From contig NZ_CP029639.1 in assembly GCF_003268635.1 (NCBI RefSeq), positions 817,501 through 881,500 of the forward strand: a stretch of 64,000 bases of DNA, written 5' to 3'. This document shows, one piece after another, positions 56,819-64,000 of the stretch. Positions within the stretch are counted from its first letter, which is position 1, and each line of letters starts with the position of its first letter. A program made the translations under genes and the position numbers. The notes beneath the pieces are model-generated. The model searched no databases, had not been told where the DNA came from, and worked only from the letters and a program-made list of their open reading frames with translations. This DNA comes from Paenibacillus sp. DCT19 (lineage in GTDB: Bacteria > Bacillota > Bacilli > Paenibacillales > Paenibacillaceae).

Positions 56819-57778
56819 ATGATTCGTACACTCGCGATTACACGAGATCATCAAGTCTCCGTAAATGTACCACTTGAAGAGCTAGATTTGAACGATTACG
56901 CCTGGGTATGGGCAGATTTTAACCAGCCTACGGAAGAAGAAAGCCGTATGCTGGATACATATTTTCATTTTCACCCACTAGCGATAGAAGATTGTCTGCA
57001 TGTATTGCAGCGTCCAAAGCTCGATTATTATGATAATTTACAGTTTCTCGTGTTACATGCCTTGAATCCAGTCACGCTGGAAGCGGAAGAGGTAGACTTG
57101 TTCCTAGGAAGTAACTTCTTAGTTTCATTCCATCATGGTGTACTTGAAGAGGTCGATGAGGCTTGGGAGCGGTTATTGCATCACGCACATGAACGAACGA
57201 TCTGGGCTCGCGGCCCGGTAGCTGCAGCTTATACCGTGATGGACAAATTAGTCGATCATTATTTTCCGTCCTTGTTTGCCATTGAAGATGAGCTGGCAGA
57301 TCTGGAGAACCGGGGTGGTAGGGAGTCAGTGGAGGAGCTGATGAACCAGGTGTTCGACTTGCGTAGCCGGCTGCTTAAGCTCAGACGGACGGTAGTTCCT
57401 ATGAGGGATCTGCTCTACCGGGTGATTAATTCCCAACATGTGCAGCGGACAGGAGAGCATACAGCGTATTTTACGGATATCTATGACCATTTGCTCAAGC
57501 TGACGGATATGATCGAGGCTGATCGAGAGATGACGGCAGATCTGCGTGATAGCTACATCTCGCTCAACTCCAATCGAATGAATCAGATTATGAAAACACT
57601 CACGGTGATTACAACGGTGTTTATGCCACTTACGCTGATCGCGGGAATCTATGGGATGAATTTTGCTTATATGCCTGAGCTACAGTGGAAATTCGGGTAT
57701 GGTGCGGTGCTGTTATTGATGTTTGTGCTAGGCGGAAGCATGGTGGCGTGGTTTGTGAAGCGCGGATGGTTCAAGTGA
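56819..57778 (+). CDS. corA: CorA-family magnesium transporter
   Basis: The 319-residue protein has a large N-terminal cytosolic funnel (WADFNQPTEEESRMLDTYFH) and a long stalk helix (ELADLENRGGRESVEELMNQ; NSNRMNQIMKTLTVITTVFM). Two C-terminal transmembrane helices flank the invariant selectivity motif GMN in IAGIYGMNFAYMPEL. It ends WFVKRGWFK, a basic tail typical of CorA. It forms pentameric Mg2+ (Co2+, Ni2+) channels. The ribosome binding site is weak (AAGGAC). Non-coding DnaA-box clusters lie on both sides. Confidence 0.93.
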   Translation: MIRTLAITRDHQVSVNVPLEELDLNDYAWVWADFNQPTEEESRMLDTYFHFHPLAIEDCLHVLQRPKLDYYDNLQFLVLHALNPVTLEAEEVDLFLGSNFLVSFHHGVLEEVDEAWERLLHHAHERTIWARGPVAAAYTVMDKLVDHYFPSLFAIEDELADLENRGGRESVEELMNQVFDLRSRLLKLRRTVVPMRDLLYRVINSQHVQRTGEHTAYFTDIYDHLLKLTDMIEADREMTADLRDSYISLNSNRMNQIMKTLTVITTVFMPLTLIAGIYGMNFAYMPELQWKFGYGAVLLLMFVLGGSMVAWFVKRGWFK

Positions 57779-57882
57779 GAACGTGGAACTCCGAACATTA
57801 CATCAGAATAGGCCACAGGGCAAAATCTCAGGCAGTGTTAATGCTCAGGAGACAGGTTTCCAGGTGGCCTTTATGATTCTTC

Positions 57883-58072
57883 TATATAAGTTCAACTAAA
57901 GAAGGTTTACACTCCCACTCCGATGACAGAATAACCTTCCGATCGCTGTTATCCCCAGATTTTTTGATTCCCTTTCAAAGGGCAAATCCGGTGATAAAGG
58001 CGAACGCTCCGCTTCTTCATGTTATTTCTGTCCTCTCCGTTCTCGTGTAAAAAGTTTAGTTGAACTTATATA
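57883..58072. repeat. Palindromic interspersed element, copy 7 (corA-alkC, inverted)
   Basis: A 190-nt element with perfect 17-bp terminal inverted repeats TATATAAGTTCAACTAA (57883-57899) / TTAGTTGAACTTATATA (58056-58072). The core is in reverse orientation relative to the pur copies: CCGATCGCTGTTATCCCCAG, then TGATAAAGGCGAACGCTCCG. Arms GACAGAATAACCT and ATGTTATTTCTGTC face each other. It is the best preserved copy. Confidence 0.85.
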
Positions 58073-58089
58073 TACAAGGGAAATAGAAT

Positions 58090-58136
58090 GTATCCACATG
58101 TGAATAAGTTTTCGGCAGCAAATAAGATGTGCATAA
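58090..58136. other. Second DnaA-box cluster
   Basis: TGTGAATAA (58099-58107) and TGTGCATAA (58128-58136) are both perfect TTATnCACA boxes. GTATCCACA (58090-58098) is a one-mismatch box in the opposite orientation, immediately adjacent. The three lie in 47 bp. Confidence 0.6.
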
Positions 58137-58171
58137 CTTTTGAGTTTGTCGCTGCAGCTATGGTTGTAGCT

Positions 58172-59257
58172 CTACACTTCCACTACAAAAGAAGCGGTGG
58201 CTGTCACTACCCCGTTCACAATAATGGTTAGCGTATGTAGACCGGCATAATATTTTCGCGTTGTAATCACCTTGAACGATTGCTTCGTAGCCACTCGGGT
58301 TCTTCCTGGCGAATAGACTTTGTCGGAGCATTTGAATCGTTTGGGTGCGTGTTTGCCATTGGCCTTCATATAGCCCATCTCGTATTCAACCCGCAGCATC
58401 TGTGCTTCACCGCTCTCATTCACCACATCGAACGAAAAATGAAGTTCCTCGCCAATGGCTACGGTCTCCTGTGCAAGCGTTAGATGTTCAATATGAATGG
58501 CGTCCTGTTCAAGGTAACCGAATAAACGCAGTGCTTGAGCATGTCCTTGCTTGAGTAGGGAACGGCATGCGTGACGTACAATCCAGTCGGTATGTTCATG
58601 TTGCCCATACCAAGTGGATGCGAGACCCAGAACCAGATCGGGATGATCCTTAGAGATATCATTGAGATGGTTCGCCACACTTTTACGTACATAAAGTGAC
58701 TCGTCCTGTTTCAATGCATGAAGAATAGGGAGTGCTGGTGACGGATCGCTAATTAAACTTCGCAGCTTCGAGCCCCAAGGTAGACGCGGACGGCTGCCTT
58801 CGCTTGCTAATCTACGAATATGCTCGTTCGAATTGCCTGTCCATTCCATCAGGTGCTTCATCGTTTCAATGGGATAACGCTCAATAAACGGGCGTACCGC
58901 AAACTCCGAACTGGAATATGGTGTGAAGACAGTTAAGTACTTCATGGATAATTCGTAGTGCTCTGGCTCAAGTCCATTGACTTCGATGTAATCGGGTACG
59001 AATAAATATTCGACGCCGCGCATGTCCGGTGCAGCCTGCTCAATAATTTGTAACGCATCCTCATAGCGATCTGGAAGTACTTCGGTTAACGCGAGGGTAA
59101 TCCGGCGGATTCTTGCTTTGAATTCTAAAGTGTCCCAGCCTTCGGCAAATACAAGAGCGCGAAAATGCTGGGTGTCCAGCGTGGGATGGAATTGTTGAAG
59201 TAGTTTACCTGTTCGTTCTATTAATTCAGGTGTGTATTTATCTTTGAAGAGTTCCAT
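58172..59257 (-). CDS. alkC: DNA alkylation repair protein, AlkC type with C-terminal Ig-like domain
   Basis: The 361-residue protein has HEAT-like helical repeats (about 1-245) ending with the AlkC/AlkD-type pattern HIRRLASEGSRPRLPWGSKL, then KSVANHLNDISKDHPDLV. It then has an all-beta segment (about 255-361: EELHFSFDVVNESGEAQMLR ... KYYAGLHTLTIIVNGVV). AlkC glycosylases remove 3-methyladenine and 3-methylcytosine without base flipping, and one AlkC branch carries an Ig-like C-terminus, as here. The start at 59257 has AAGGAGGCAGATC upstream. It is separate from its neighbours. The exact subfamily (AlkC alpha or beta) is inference. Confidence 0.85.
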   Translation of the reverse strand: MELFKDKYTPELIERTGKLLQQFHPTLDTQHFRALVFAEGWDTLEFKARIRRITLALTEVLPDRYEDALQIIEQAAPDMRGVEYLFVPDYIEVNGLEPEHYELSMKYLTVFTPYSSSEFAVRPFIERYPIETMKHLMEWTGNSNEHIRRLASEGSRPRLPWGSKLRSLISDPSPALPILHALKQDESLYVRKSVANHLNDISKDHPDLVLGLASTWYGQHEHTDWIVRHACRSLLKQGHAQALRLFGYLEQDAIHIEHLTLAQETVAIGEELHFSFDVVNESGEAQMLRVEYEMGYMKANGKHAPKRFKCSDKVYSPGRTRVATKQSFKVITTRKYYAGLHTLTIIVNGVVTATASFVVEV

Positions 59258-59420
59258 TGATCTGCCTCCTTGTTTCTTATGTAATGGCTAAGTTCGTTAT
59301 TGATTAAGTCCGATATGCCCGACTAACTAAAATGTGTGCATTGGTTAGGTTAACATCTATAGTATACCTTAATTTAGCATAATAAGAACATAAGTTCTTA
59401 ATAAAAAAGGTGAAAATGAA

Positions 59421-59447
59421 GGCACCTTCCTTCTTCAAGGAGGTGCC
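59421..59447 (-). terminator. Hairpin after the yqfQ-like gene
   Basis: GGCACCTTCCTT / AAGGAGGTGCC with a short loop lies 10 nt beyond the stop, followed on the minus strand by TTCATTTTC and CCTTTTTT. The T tract is not immediately adjacent. Confidence 0.55.
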
Positions 59448-59457
59448 AGAGCGAGAG

Positions 59458-60098
59458 CTAACGTTTACTACTTTTGGGACGACGTTTGGTGGGAGTTGTT
59501 TTACGACGAACCGTTTTGCTGCGACGACGAGGAGTAGTAGCGGTTTTTTTGCGACGCTTACGTGGCCGCGGGGATGAATATTCCTCATAATCAGCATCTG
59601 CCTCGCTGTTATTGCTTTTCCCTTTGCCAAACGGCAGAATTCCCATCACCAGCTTCATCATAGGTGCCATTTGCTGAATACCGCCGACAACTTTTTGCAT
59701 TTTACCGATGCCGCTCATGATGCCATCAATTCCACCGAAACGGTCGATCATTCCTTTTAATTCACCGATGTTGGCAAGTGAGAATCCAGAGCTACCCGAA
59801 GATGCAGGCTCTTGAACCGGAATTGGGGCACTAACGGGGCACCTCCGGCATAAAAATTGGGGGCAGGTGCGCCTTGCCCATAAGGAACCAGTCCAGATGC
59901 CTCCACCTCAGCGAAGTTTGGATAATAGGGTTCCACGCCAGGATACATGGATTGAACCGGAGCCTCATTTAACGAACGTTGGATAACCCCTGGCGGTGCA
60001 TAGGCTGAAGTGTAAGCCTGCCGTTGCCGATGCGAATGGGAATACGGACGTTGTCGTGGCGTAGGCGGGCGGTGATAATAATGCTGTGGCATAAACAA
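59458..60098 (-). CDS. YqfQ/VrrA-like protein (one apparent frameshift)
   Basis: The reading is joined by adding one C to a C run (G run on the plus strand, 59836-59839), giving GGAPVSAPIPVQEPASSGSS. The repaired protein is about 213 residues. It has a His/Pro/Gln-rich N-terminus (MPQHYYHRPPTPRQRPYSHS), a central conserved segment (ELKGMIDRFGGIDGIMSGIG, KMQKVVGGIQQMAPMMKLVM), and a very basic Lys/Arg C-terminus (RRRSKTVRRKTTPTKRRPKS). This matches the YqfQ (VrrA) family, whose function is unknown. Start is TTG 60098 or ATG 60092, with GAAGGAA upstream. Confidence 0.78.
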
Positions 60099-60546
60099 TC
60101 ACGTTCCTTCTATGTTGGATTTCGGAATTGCGTTCCCTCAGCTTGATTTTAAAAGAACATAACAAGGCCGAGATGGAACTCCCTTTTGCTATACTGTATG
60201 TCATTCGCGGAGAGACGGCGTAGGCGGGTATCCCGGAAAACGGGATATTTGCGGATTTGGGCGCAGGGCATCAGATGGGATTCTATAACGCACTCCGTAG
60301 TTCGGACACAAAATTGTAACATTTAGGATGATTAAAACCCTACATATTTAATCGGGAATATACAGGCAAAAAACTGGATATATCGCGGGATTATCACCTG
60401 TTGTACACAGTGGGAGGACAATAGTCCTTTTGAAAACGGTAACATGTATTTTTATTCTGCACTGCGTGAAATCGTTAACGCTTGAAATACCAACTCAGGA
60501 TGCGTACAATGGGGTTACACAGTAACCGCTAGGGGATGATGATAAA
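60099..60546. other. Divergent intergenic region (yqfQ-like / yerC)
   Basis: A 448-bp region. It contains one compact hairpin (TATCCCG-GAAAA-CGGGATA, 60229-60247). No gene or known RNA motif is seen; promoters for both flanking genes must lie here. Confidence 0.4.
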
Positions 60547-60837
60547 ATGCAGCTGAAAAAGCTAAATGATAAAAGTATTGAGCAATTATTTGAAGCCATC
60601 TTAACGTTAAAAGATATTGAAGAATGTTATGTGTTCTTTGATGATCTATGCACAGTAAATGAGATTCAATCGATGTCTCAACGTTTGGAAGTTGCACGTA
60701 TGCTTGGTAAAGGCAACACGTATAATCAGATTGAAGCAGAGACAGGCGCAAGCACTGCGACGATTTCCCGTGTTAAACGCTGCCTGAACTATGGTAACGA
60801 TGGATATAAAATGACTCTAGAACGTCTGGGACGCTAA
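60547..60837 (+). CDS. yerC: YerC/TrpR-like DNA-binding protein
   Basis: The 96-residue protein has the TrpR-type helix-turn-helix: EIQSMSQRLEVARMLGKGNT then YNQIEAETGASTATISRVKR, preceded by FFDDLCTVN. It matches the YerC/YecD family of Firmicutes, a TrpR fold without proven tryptophan binding. GGGGATGATGATAAA lies upstream of ATG 60547. Its stop overlaps the next start (TAATG), so it is cotranscribed with the CbiX-like gene. Target genes are unknown. Confidence 0.92.
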   Translation: MQLKKLNDKSIEQLFEAILTLKDIEECYVFFDDLCTVNEIQSMSQRLEVARMLGKGNTYNQIEAETGASTATISRVKRCLNYGNDGYKMTLERLGR

Positions 60838-61619
60838 TGATGAAGAAACCGGGTGTACTTATCATTAGTCACGGCTCTCAGGAGCAGACCTGGGTAGACT
60901 CCGTCGATGACGCGATCGCTCAGTTAAACCTACCTGAGGCTATGCCTGTTGAAGCCGGTTTTCTTGAACTTGTGGAAGGACGCCTGATCCAGGACGGTAT
61001 CGACCGACTGGAAGAACAAGGTGTTACCGATCTCTTAGTTGTACCTCTATTCGTATCTTCAGGCAGTACGCATGTGGATGAGATAGAGTATGCCATTGGG
61101 GCCAAAGACGCGCCAGAACGCGAAACTGATCTTGCACCGTTCCACGTCACAGCCAAGGTGCACTTCGGATATCCGGTAGACAACGACCCTGATATTGCGG
61201 TCATGGTGTGGGATAAAGTGAAGTCTCTGTCACAAGAGCCTGAGCATGAAACGATTCTGCTCGTGGGTCATGGAAGTATTCATAATGGATTCCGTCAGCG
61301 ATGGGAAGCAGGTATTGCTTCACTTGCGGAACGGGTTCGTGAGATTAGTGGTGTAGCACACACCGATTATGCTTTGCTTAACCCGGAGAGCGTGTACGAT
61401 AAGGCGAAGTATTGGAGTGAAGAGCGGGGGAGCCGAGTCATTGTGGCGCCGCTGTTTTTGAGTGCTGGCTATTTCACCATGAACGTGATTCCGGAGCGCC
61501 TGAAGGATCTGAATTATGCATATAGCGGTGAGACGTTGCTACCACATTCACTCTTAGGTCAGTGGCTGGAGCGGCAGATTCGTATTTTGTTAGACCGATG
61601 TCATGCGACTGAGGTGTAA
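60837..61619 (+). CDS. Sirohydrochlorin chelatase-like protein (CbiX type)
   Basis: The 260-residue protein has two CbiX-type chelatase halves. The first has VLIISHGSQEQTWVDSV and a metal-ligand pair around LLVVPLFVSSGSTHVDEI. The second has ILLVGHGSIHNGFRQRW and VIVAPLFLSAGYFTMNVIPE. CbiX enzymes insert Co2+ or Fe2+ into sirohydrochlorin for cobalamin or siroheme. No other tetrapyrrole gene is nearby, so the metal and pathway are uncertain. It is coupled to yerC; ATG 60837 and 60840 are both possible. Confidence 0.85.
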   Translation: MMKKPGVLIISHGSQEQTWVDSVDDAIAQLNLPEAMPVEAGFLELVEGRLIQDGIDRLEEQGVTDLLVVPLFVSSGSTHVDEIEYAIGAKDAPERETDLAPFHVTAKVHFGYPVDNDPDIAVMVWDKVKSLSQEPEHETILLVGHGSIHNGFRQRWEAGIASLAERVREISGVAHTDYALLNPESVYDKAKYWSEERGSRVIVAPLFLSAGYFTMNVIPERLKDLNYAYSGETLLPHSLLGQWLERQIRILLDRCHATEV

Positions 61620-61727
61620 AGCTTTCTTTTGAAGATTGACTGGAACTGATCTATGAGAGCGTATCACTGGCAGTGATGGGATTGAAGGTGGAGTAAGCTC
61701 TTTGTTTCGATCCATCAAAATGATCTT

Positions 61728-61775
61728 AAAGAACCGTCGAACACCGGCTTTAGGTGTGTTGGCGGTTTTTTTTTG
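61728..61775 (+). terminator. Terminator after the cbiX-like gene
   Basis: An imperfect stem AACCG-AACACC / GGTGTGTT-CGGTT is followed by nine T. Confidence 0.75.
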
Positions 61776-61905
61776 TCCAGAATAGCATAGCACAGCTCAT
61801 AGTATCGTATGATGGCAATAGACAACCACAGATGAGGCTTGCTGAAAACGAGAATACAGACTACAATAATACCAATTAAATAAATTGGAATAAGGAGATA
61901 TGACA

Positions 61906-62322
61906 ATGCGAGAAGTTCCTATGCGCTATGTGAAAGCGAATCAGATTGGAATTGTGCTATTTGTTGTGCTCTCGTTTGTATTCAAGCAGCCGTTGATCCT
62001 TGGTGCATTATGGATCATTCAAGTGGTTGGGCTAGCTTCCGGTGGGAAGCTGAATTTATTTGTACAGATTGGAAAGGCCGTACTTCCTGGCAAAGGTTCA
62101 GAGACCCAGGCGGTGGAACTGCAACGGTTCAATAATATTCTCGCTGTTATTTTCCTGACCTTGGCGCTATTGTCGTTTGCTCTAAGCTGGACCGTGGCTG
62201 GTTATATATTCTCGGTAATGCTACTTCTTGCTGCTAGTGCTGCATTGCTGGGATATTGTGTAGGATGCACGATCTACTTCTGGTATAAACAGCTCCGTGC
62301 GGGTAGAAAGATCGGTTTCTAA
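61906..62322 (+). CDS. DUF4395 membrane protein
   Basis: The 138-residue protein has four hydrophobic segments (about 12-28, 30-45, 77-95 and 97-115). The closing GYCVGCTIYFWYKQL, with its Cys-x-x-Cys pair, is typical of DUF4395. Family members often occur with thiol-disulfide or sulfur-transfer proteins, but none is adjacent. ATG 61906 is preferred because AAGGAG (61892-61897) is 8 nt upstream; ATG 61900 would be only 2 nt away. Confidence 0.85.
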   Translation: MREVPMRYVKANQIGIVLFVVLSFVFKQPLILGALWIIQVVGLASGGKLNLFVQIGKAVLPGKGSETQAVELQRFNNILAVIFLTLALLSFALSWTVAGYIFSVMLLLAASAALLGYCVGCTIYFWYKQLRAGRKIGF

Positions 62323-62339
62323 ATCTATATATGTAAGAA

Positions 62340-62372
62340 AGTGCGACTTCCTGAATAGGGGGTCGTTTTTTG
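62340..62372 (+). terminator. Terminator of the DUF4395 gene
   Basis: GCGACTTCCT / AGGGGGTCGT with loop GAAT is followed by TTTTTTGTTGTG. Confidence 0.75.
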
Positions 62373-62830
62373 TTGTGACATTCCAATTATTTAGATGACT
62401 TATTAAAGTATGAGGTTTGTTACGATACATCGATGTAGTAAGCATTTTGATCCAAATCATGTGAAGCAGTACGGTTTGTTAAAGCTGTCGTAGGTTAAAT
62501 TTTGCTCAAGCGGGTAGAATGGTAGTTTATAAAATCTGTTTTGGAGAACATCATGTGTTATGTAAAATGAACCATTTTCATCGAGGGCTAGGTTGGTTGC
62601 ATTCTATAGGCTAGGACAAGTTCACAATTGATGATATGATGTAATATAAAGGCTCAGGGAATGAGACGGAATTCCTTGAGCATAGATATAGGATAACAAC
62701 ATTGTTAAGGCATGATTAACGGATAGGATGAGTTGGGTAAATTTTGGATAGCGCAAGATGCTTACAATGAAAGCTAATGAGAATGAGATCGTACAGACTC
62801 ATGCATAATGTGGAATAGGTGGCGTATGAG
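62373..62830. other. Intergenic region upstream of dgkB
   Basis: 458 bp, AT-rich, with no gene, RNA motif or repeat that I can support. It must contain the dgkB promoter. Confidence 0.4.
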
Positions 62831-63712
62831 ATGAAAAAAGCTCGTTTAATATACAATCCGACCTCAGGCCGGGAAGAAATGAAAAAACGTCTGGCTGATG
62901 TGCTGCAGCGTTTGGATCAAGGCGGAATTGAAGCTTCGGTACATGCAACAACGGGTGAGGGAGATGCGACTCGTGAAGCAGAACTCGCCATTGAACGTGG
63001 ATACGATATGATTATTGCTGCTGGCGGCGACGGGACGCTGTATGAAGTTATCAACGGTATGGCTGAGCGTGAGAATCGTCCACCATTAGGCGTGTTCCCA
63101 CTTGGAACGACGAATGATTTTGCGCGTGCACTGGGGATTCCAAGGCAATGGGAGGATTACGTGGATCTGGTTATTAACCAGCAGCTTCGACCTCTGGACC
63201 TTGGGAAGGTGAACGATAAATATTTTATCAACATCGCAGGTGGAGGTTCATTGACTGAGCTGACCTACGAAGTGCCGAGTCGTCTGAAAACGATGATTGG
63301 GCAACTGGCCTATTATATGAAGGGCATTGAGAAAATGGCGAGCCTGTCTCCGCAGGAACTAATTATCCGTGCGGCAGGTCAGGAGGATATTCATGATGAA
63401 TTCATGTTATTCCTTATCGCGAATACAAACTCCGTTGGGGGCTTCGAGAAGCTTGCCCCAGGTGCAACAATTGATGATGGACTGTTCGATGTCATCGGTG
63501 TGCGCAAATGTAATCTGGCTGACATGATCCGCCTCGTAACGCTTGCACTGCGTGGTGAACACCTGAACGATAAGAAGGTTGTTCATTTCCAAACGGATTA
63601 TATGGAAGTGACTTCGCCAGGCTATGTGCAATTGAATTTGGATGGAGAGCTGGGTGGTACGCTTCCGGCAACGTTCAAGAATCTACGTCACCACCTGATG
63701 CTGTATCGTTGA
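62831..63712 (+). CDS. dgkB: Diacylglycerol kinase
   Basis: The 293-residue protein has the lipid-kinase catalytic fold: ARLIYNPTSGREEMKKRLAD, glycine loop IIAAGGDGTLYEVINGM, GVFPLGTTNDFARALGIPR, and C-terminal LINTxS-type strands (VQLNLDGELGGTLPATFKNL). DgkB recycles diacylglycerol released by lipoteichoic acid synthesis to phosphatidic acid at the membrane. ATG 62831 is chosen because AGGTGG lies about 8 nt upstream; the in-frame GTG 62819 overlaps that site. A related YegS-type lipid kinase is the alternative. Confidence 0.88.
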   Translation: MKKARLIYNPTSGREEMKKRLADVLQRLDQGGIEASVHATTGEGDATREAELAIERGYDMIIAAGGDGTLYEVINGMAERENRPPLGVFPLGTTNDFARALGIPRQWEDYVDLVINQQLRPLDLGKVNDKYFINIAGGGSLTELTYEVPSRLKTMIGQLAYYMKGIEKMASLSPQELIIRAAGQEDIHDEFMLFLIANTNSVGGFEKLAPGATIDDGLFDVIGVRKCNLADMIRLVTLALRGEHLNDKKVVHFQTDYMEVTSPGYVQLNLDGELGGTLPATFKNLRHHLMLYR

Positions 63713-63732
63713 TTCAAGCGGGAGCTGGAAGT

Positions 63733-64000
63733 AGAAGTGTTTGTCATATGGGGAATCAGCAACTAGAAGTGGTGTAATGCGCTGAGGTCACCACCTGAGG
63801 TGCTACAAGATCGGGAAGCGATAACCAAAAGTGGTGCAAGATGCGAAATCTGTAATCGGAAGTGCTATGAGAAGAGGAAACGGCAATCAGAGCGCTGTAA
63901 GAGACGGAAGTTGTGATTAGGGGTGCTACGAGAGCGAGGAAGCTGGCAACTGAGGCGAATGATGCAACTAGAAGTGCTACAAGACCAGAAAGATACACCG
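63733..64000. repeat. Degenerate tandem repeat, period about 31 bp
   Basis: About nine units start near 63733, 63765, 63797, 63827, 63858, 63889, 63919, 63950 and 63970. The consensus is AGAAGTGCTACAAGA, then CGGAAG and CAAC. Spacing is 30-32 bp except the seventh-to-eighth unit, which is partial. The array runs to the window edge and likely continues. Confidence 0.65.

Noticed and set aside
63756..63998. 80-residue hydrophobic frame on the minus strand
   Set aside because: It is a translation of the degenerate 31-bp tandem array, with no ribosome binding site.
63733..64000. CRISPR array
   Set aside because: Units are diverged throughout and contiguous; there are no identical repeats separated by unique spacers, and no cas gene is present.

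Overview
The window is chromosomal DNA from a Gram-positive, low-to-mid GC Bacillales bacterium, most likely Paenibacillus. The grounds are Bacillus-type rRNA, GGAGG ribosome binding sites, a complete Bacillus-order purine operon with PurR boxes and a guanine riboswitch, a FapR operator on fabH, and large SLH and copper-amine-oxidase-stalk surface proteins. No prophage, integrase, transposase or CRISPR array was found.

Layout. 1-500: end of an rrn operon (23S 3' end, 5S). 0.8-10.3 kb: fabH with a FapR box, an exported amidase, topB, an AraC/ROK-kinase divergent pair, small genes and a universal stress protein. 10.3-26.0 kb: pur operon in the order purE-K-B-C-S-Q-L-F-(Imm26-like gene)-M-N-H-D. 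26.6-29.2 kb: two tandem CNNM/HlyC-type membrane proteins. 29.3-31.1 kb: an mhqO-mhqD-like quinone/electrophile detoxification pair. 31.2-38.6 kb: a stalk-domain protein, a GH3 beta-glucosidase, hydrolases, ilvA and an acetyltransferase. 38.9-52.2 kb: a 1058-residue repeat protein, AraC, small membrane proteins, a DODA-type dioxygenase and a 1454-residue tail-collar/InlB-repeat/SLH protein. 52.3-64 kb: DoxX, a DUF3048 lipoprotein, a DUF47-Pit phosphate module, corA, alkC, yqfQ-like, yerC, cbiX-like, DUF4395, dgkB and a degenerate 31-bp tandem repeat.

The purine operon makes IMP from PRPP. It appears to be controlled at initiation (paired inverted PurBoxes at the promoter) and by a guanine riboswitch. 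Inside it, the overlapping gene blocks are separated by long palindromic elements of one family, 180-230 nt each. Further copies of that family lie elsewhere in the window.

A warning about sequence quality: at least nine apparent frameshifts, most of them in housekeeping genes (topB twice, purK, purL, purF, purD, pit, a CNNM gene, yqfQ-like), are each repaired by adding one G or C to a G/C run. This is the signature of homopolymer under-calling, so I annotate these genes as single intact genes and do not call them pseudogenes.

The observations most worth following are the palindromic element family in the pur operon gaps, the Shine-Dalgarno/hairpin/TTG arrangement conserved in both CNNM genes, the DnaA-box clusters on both sides of corA, the Imm26-like gene inside the pur operon, and several precise regulator sites (FapR, FNR/CRP-like, FadR-like, MhqR-like).
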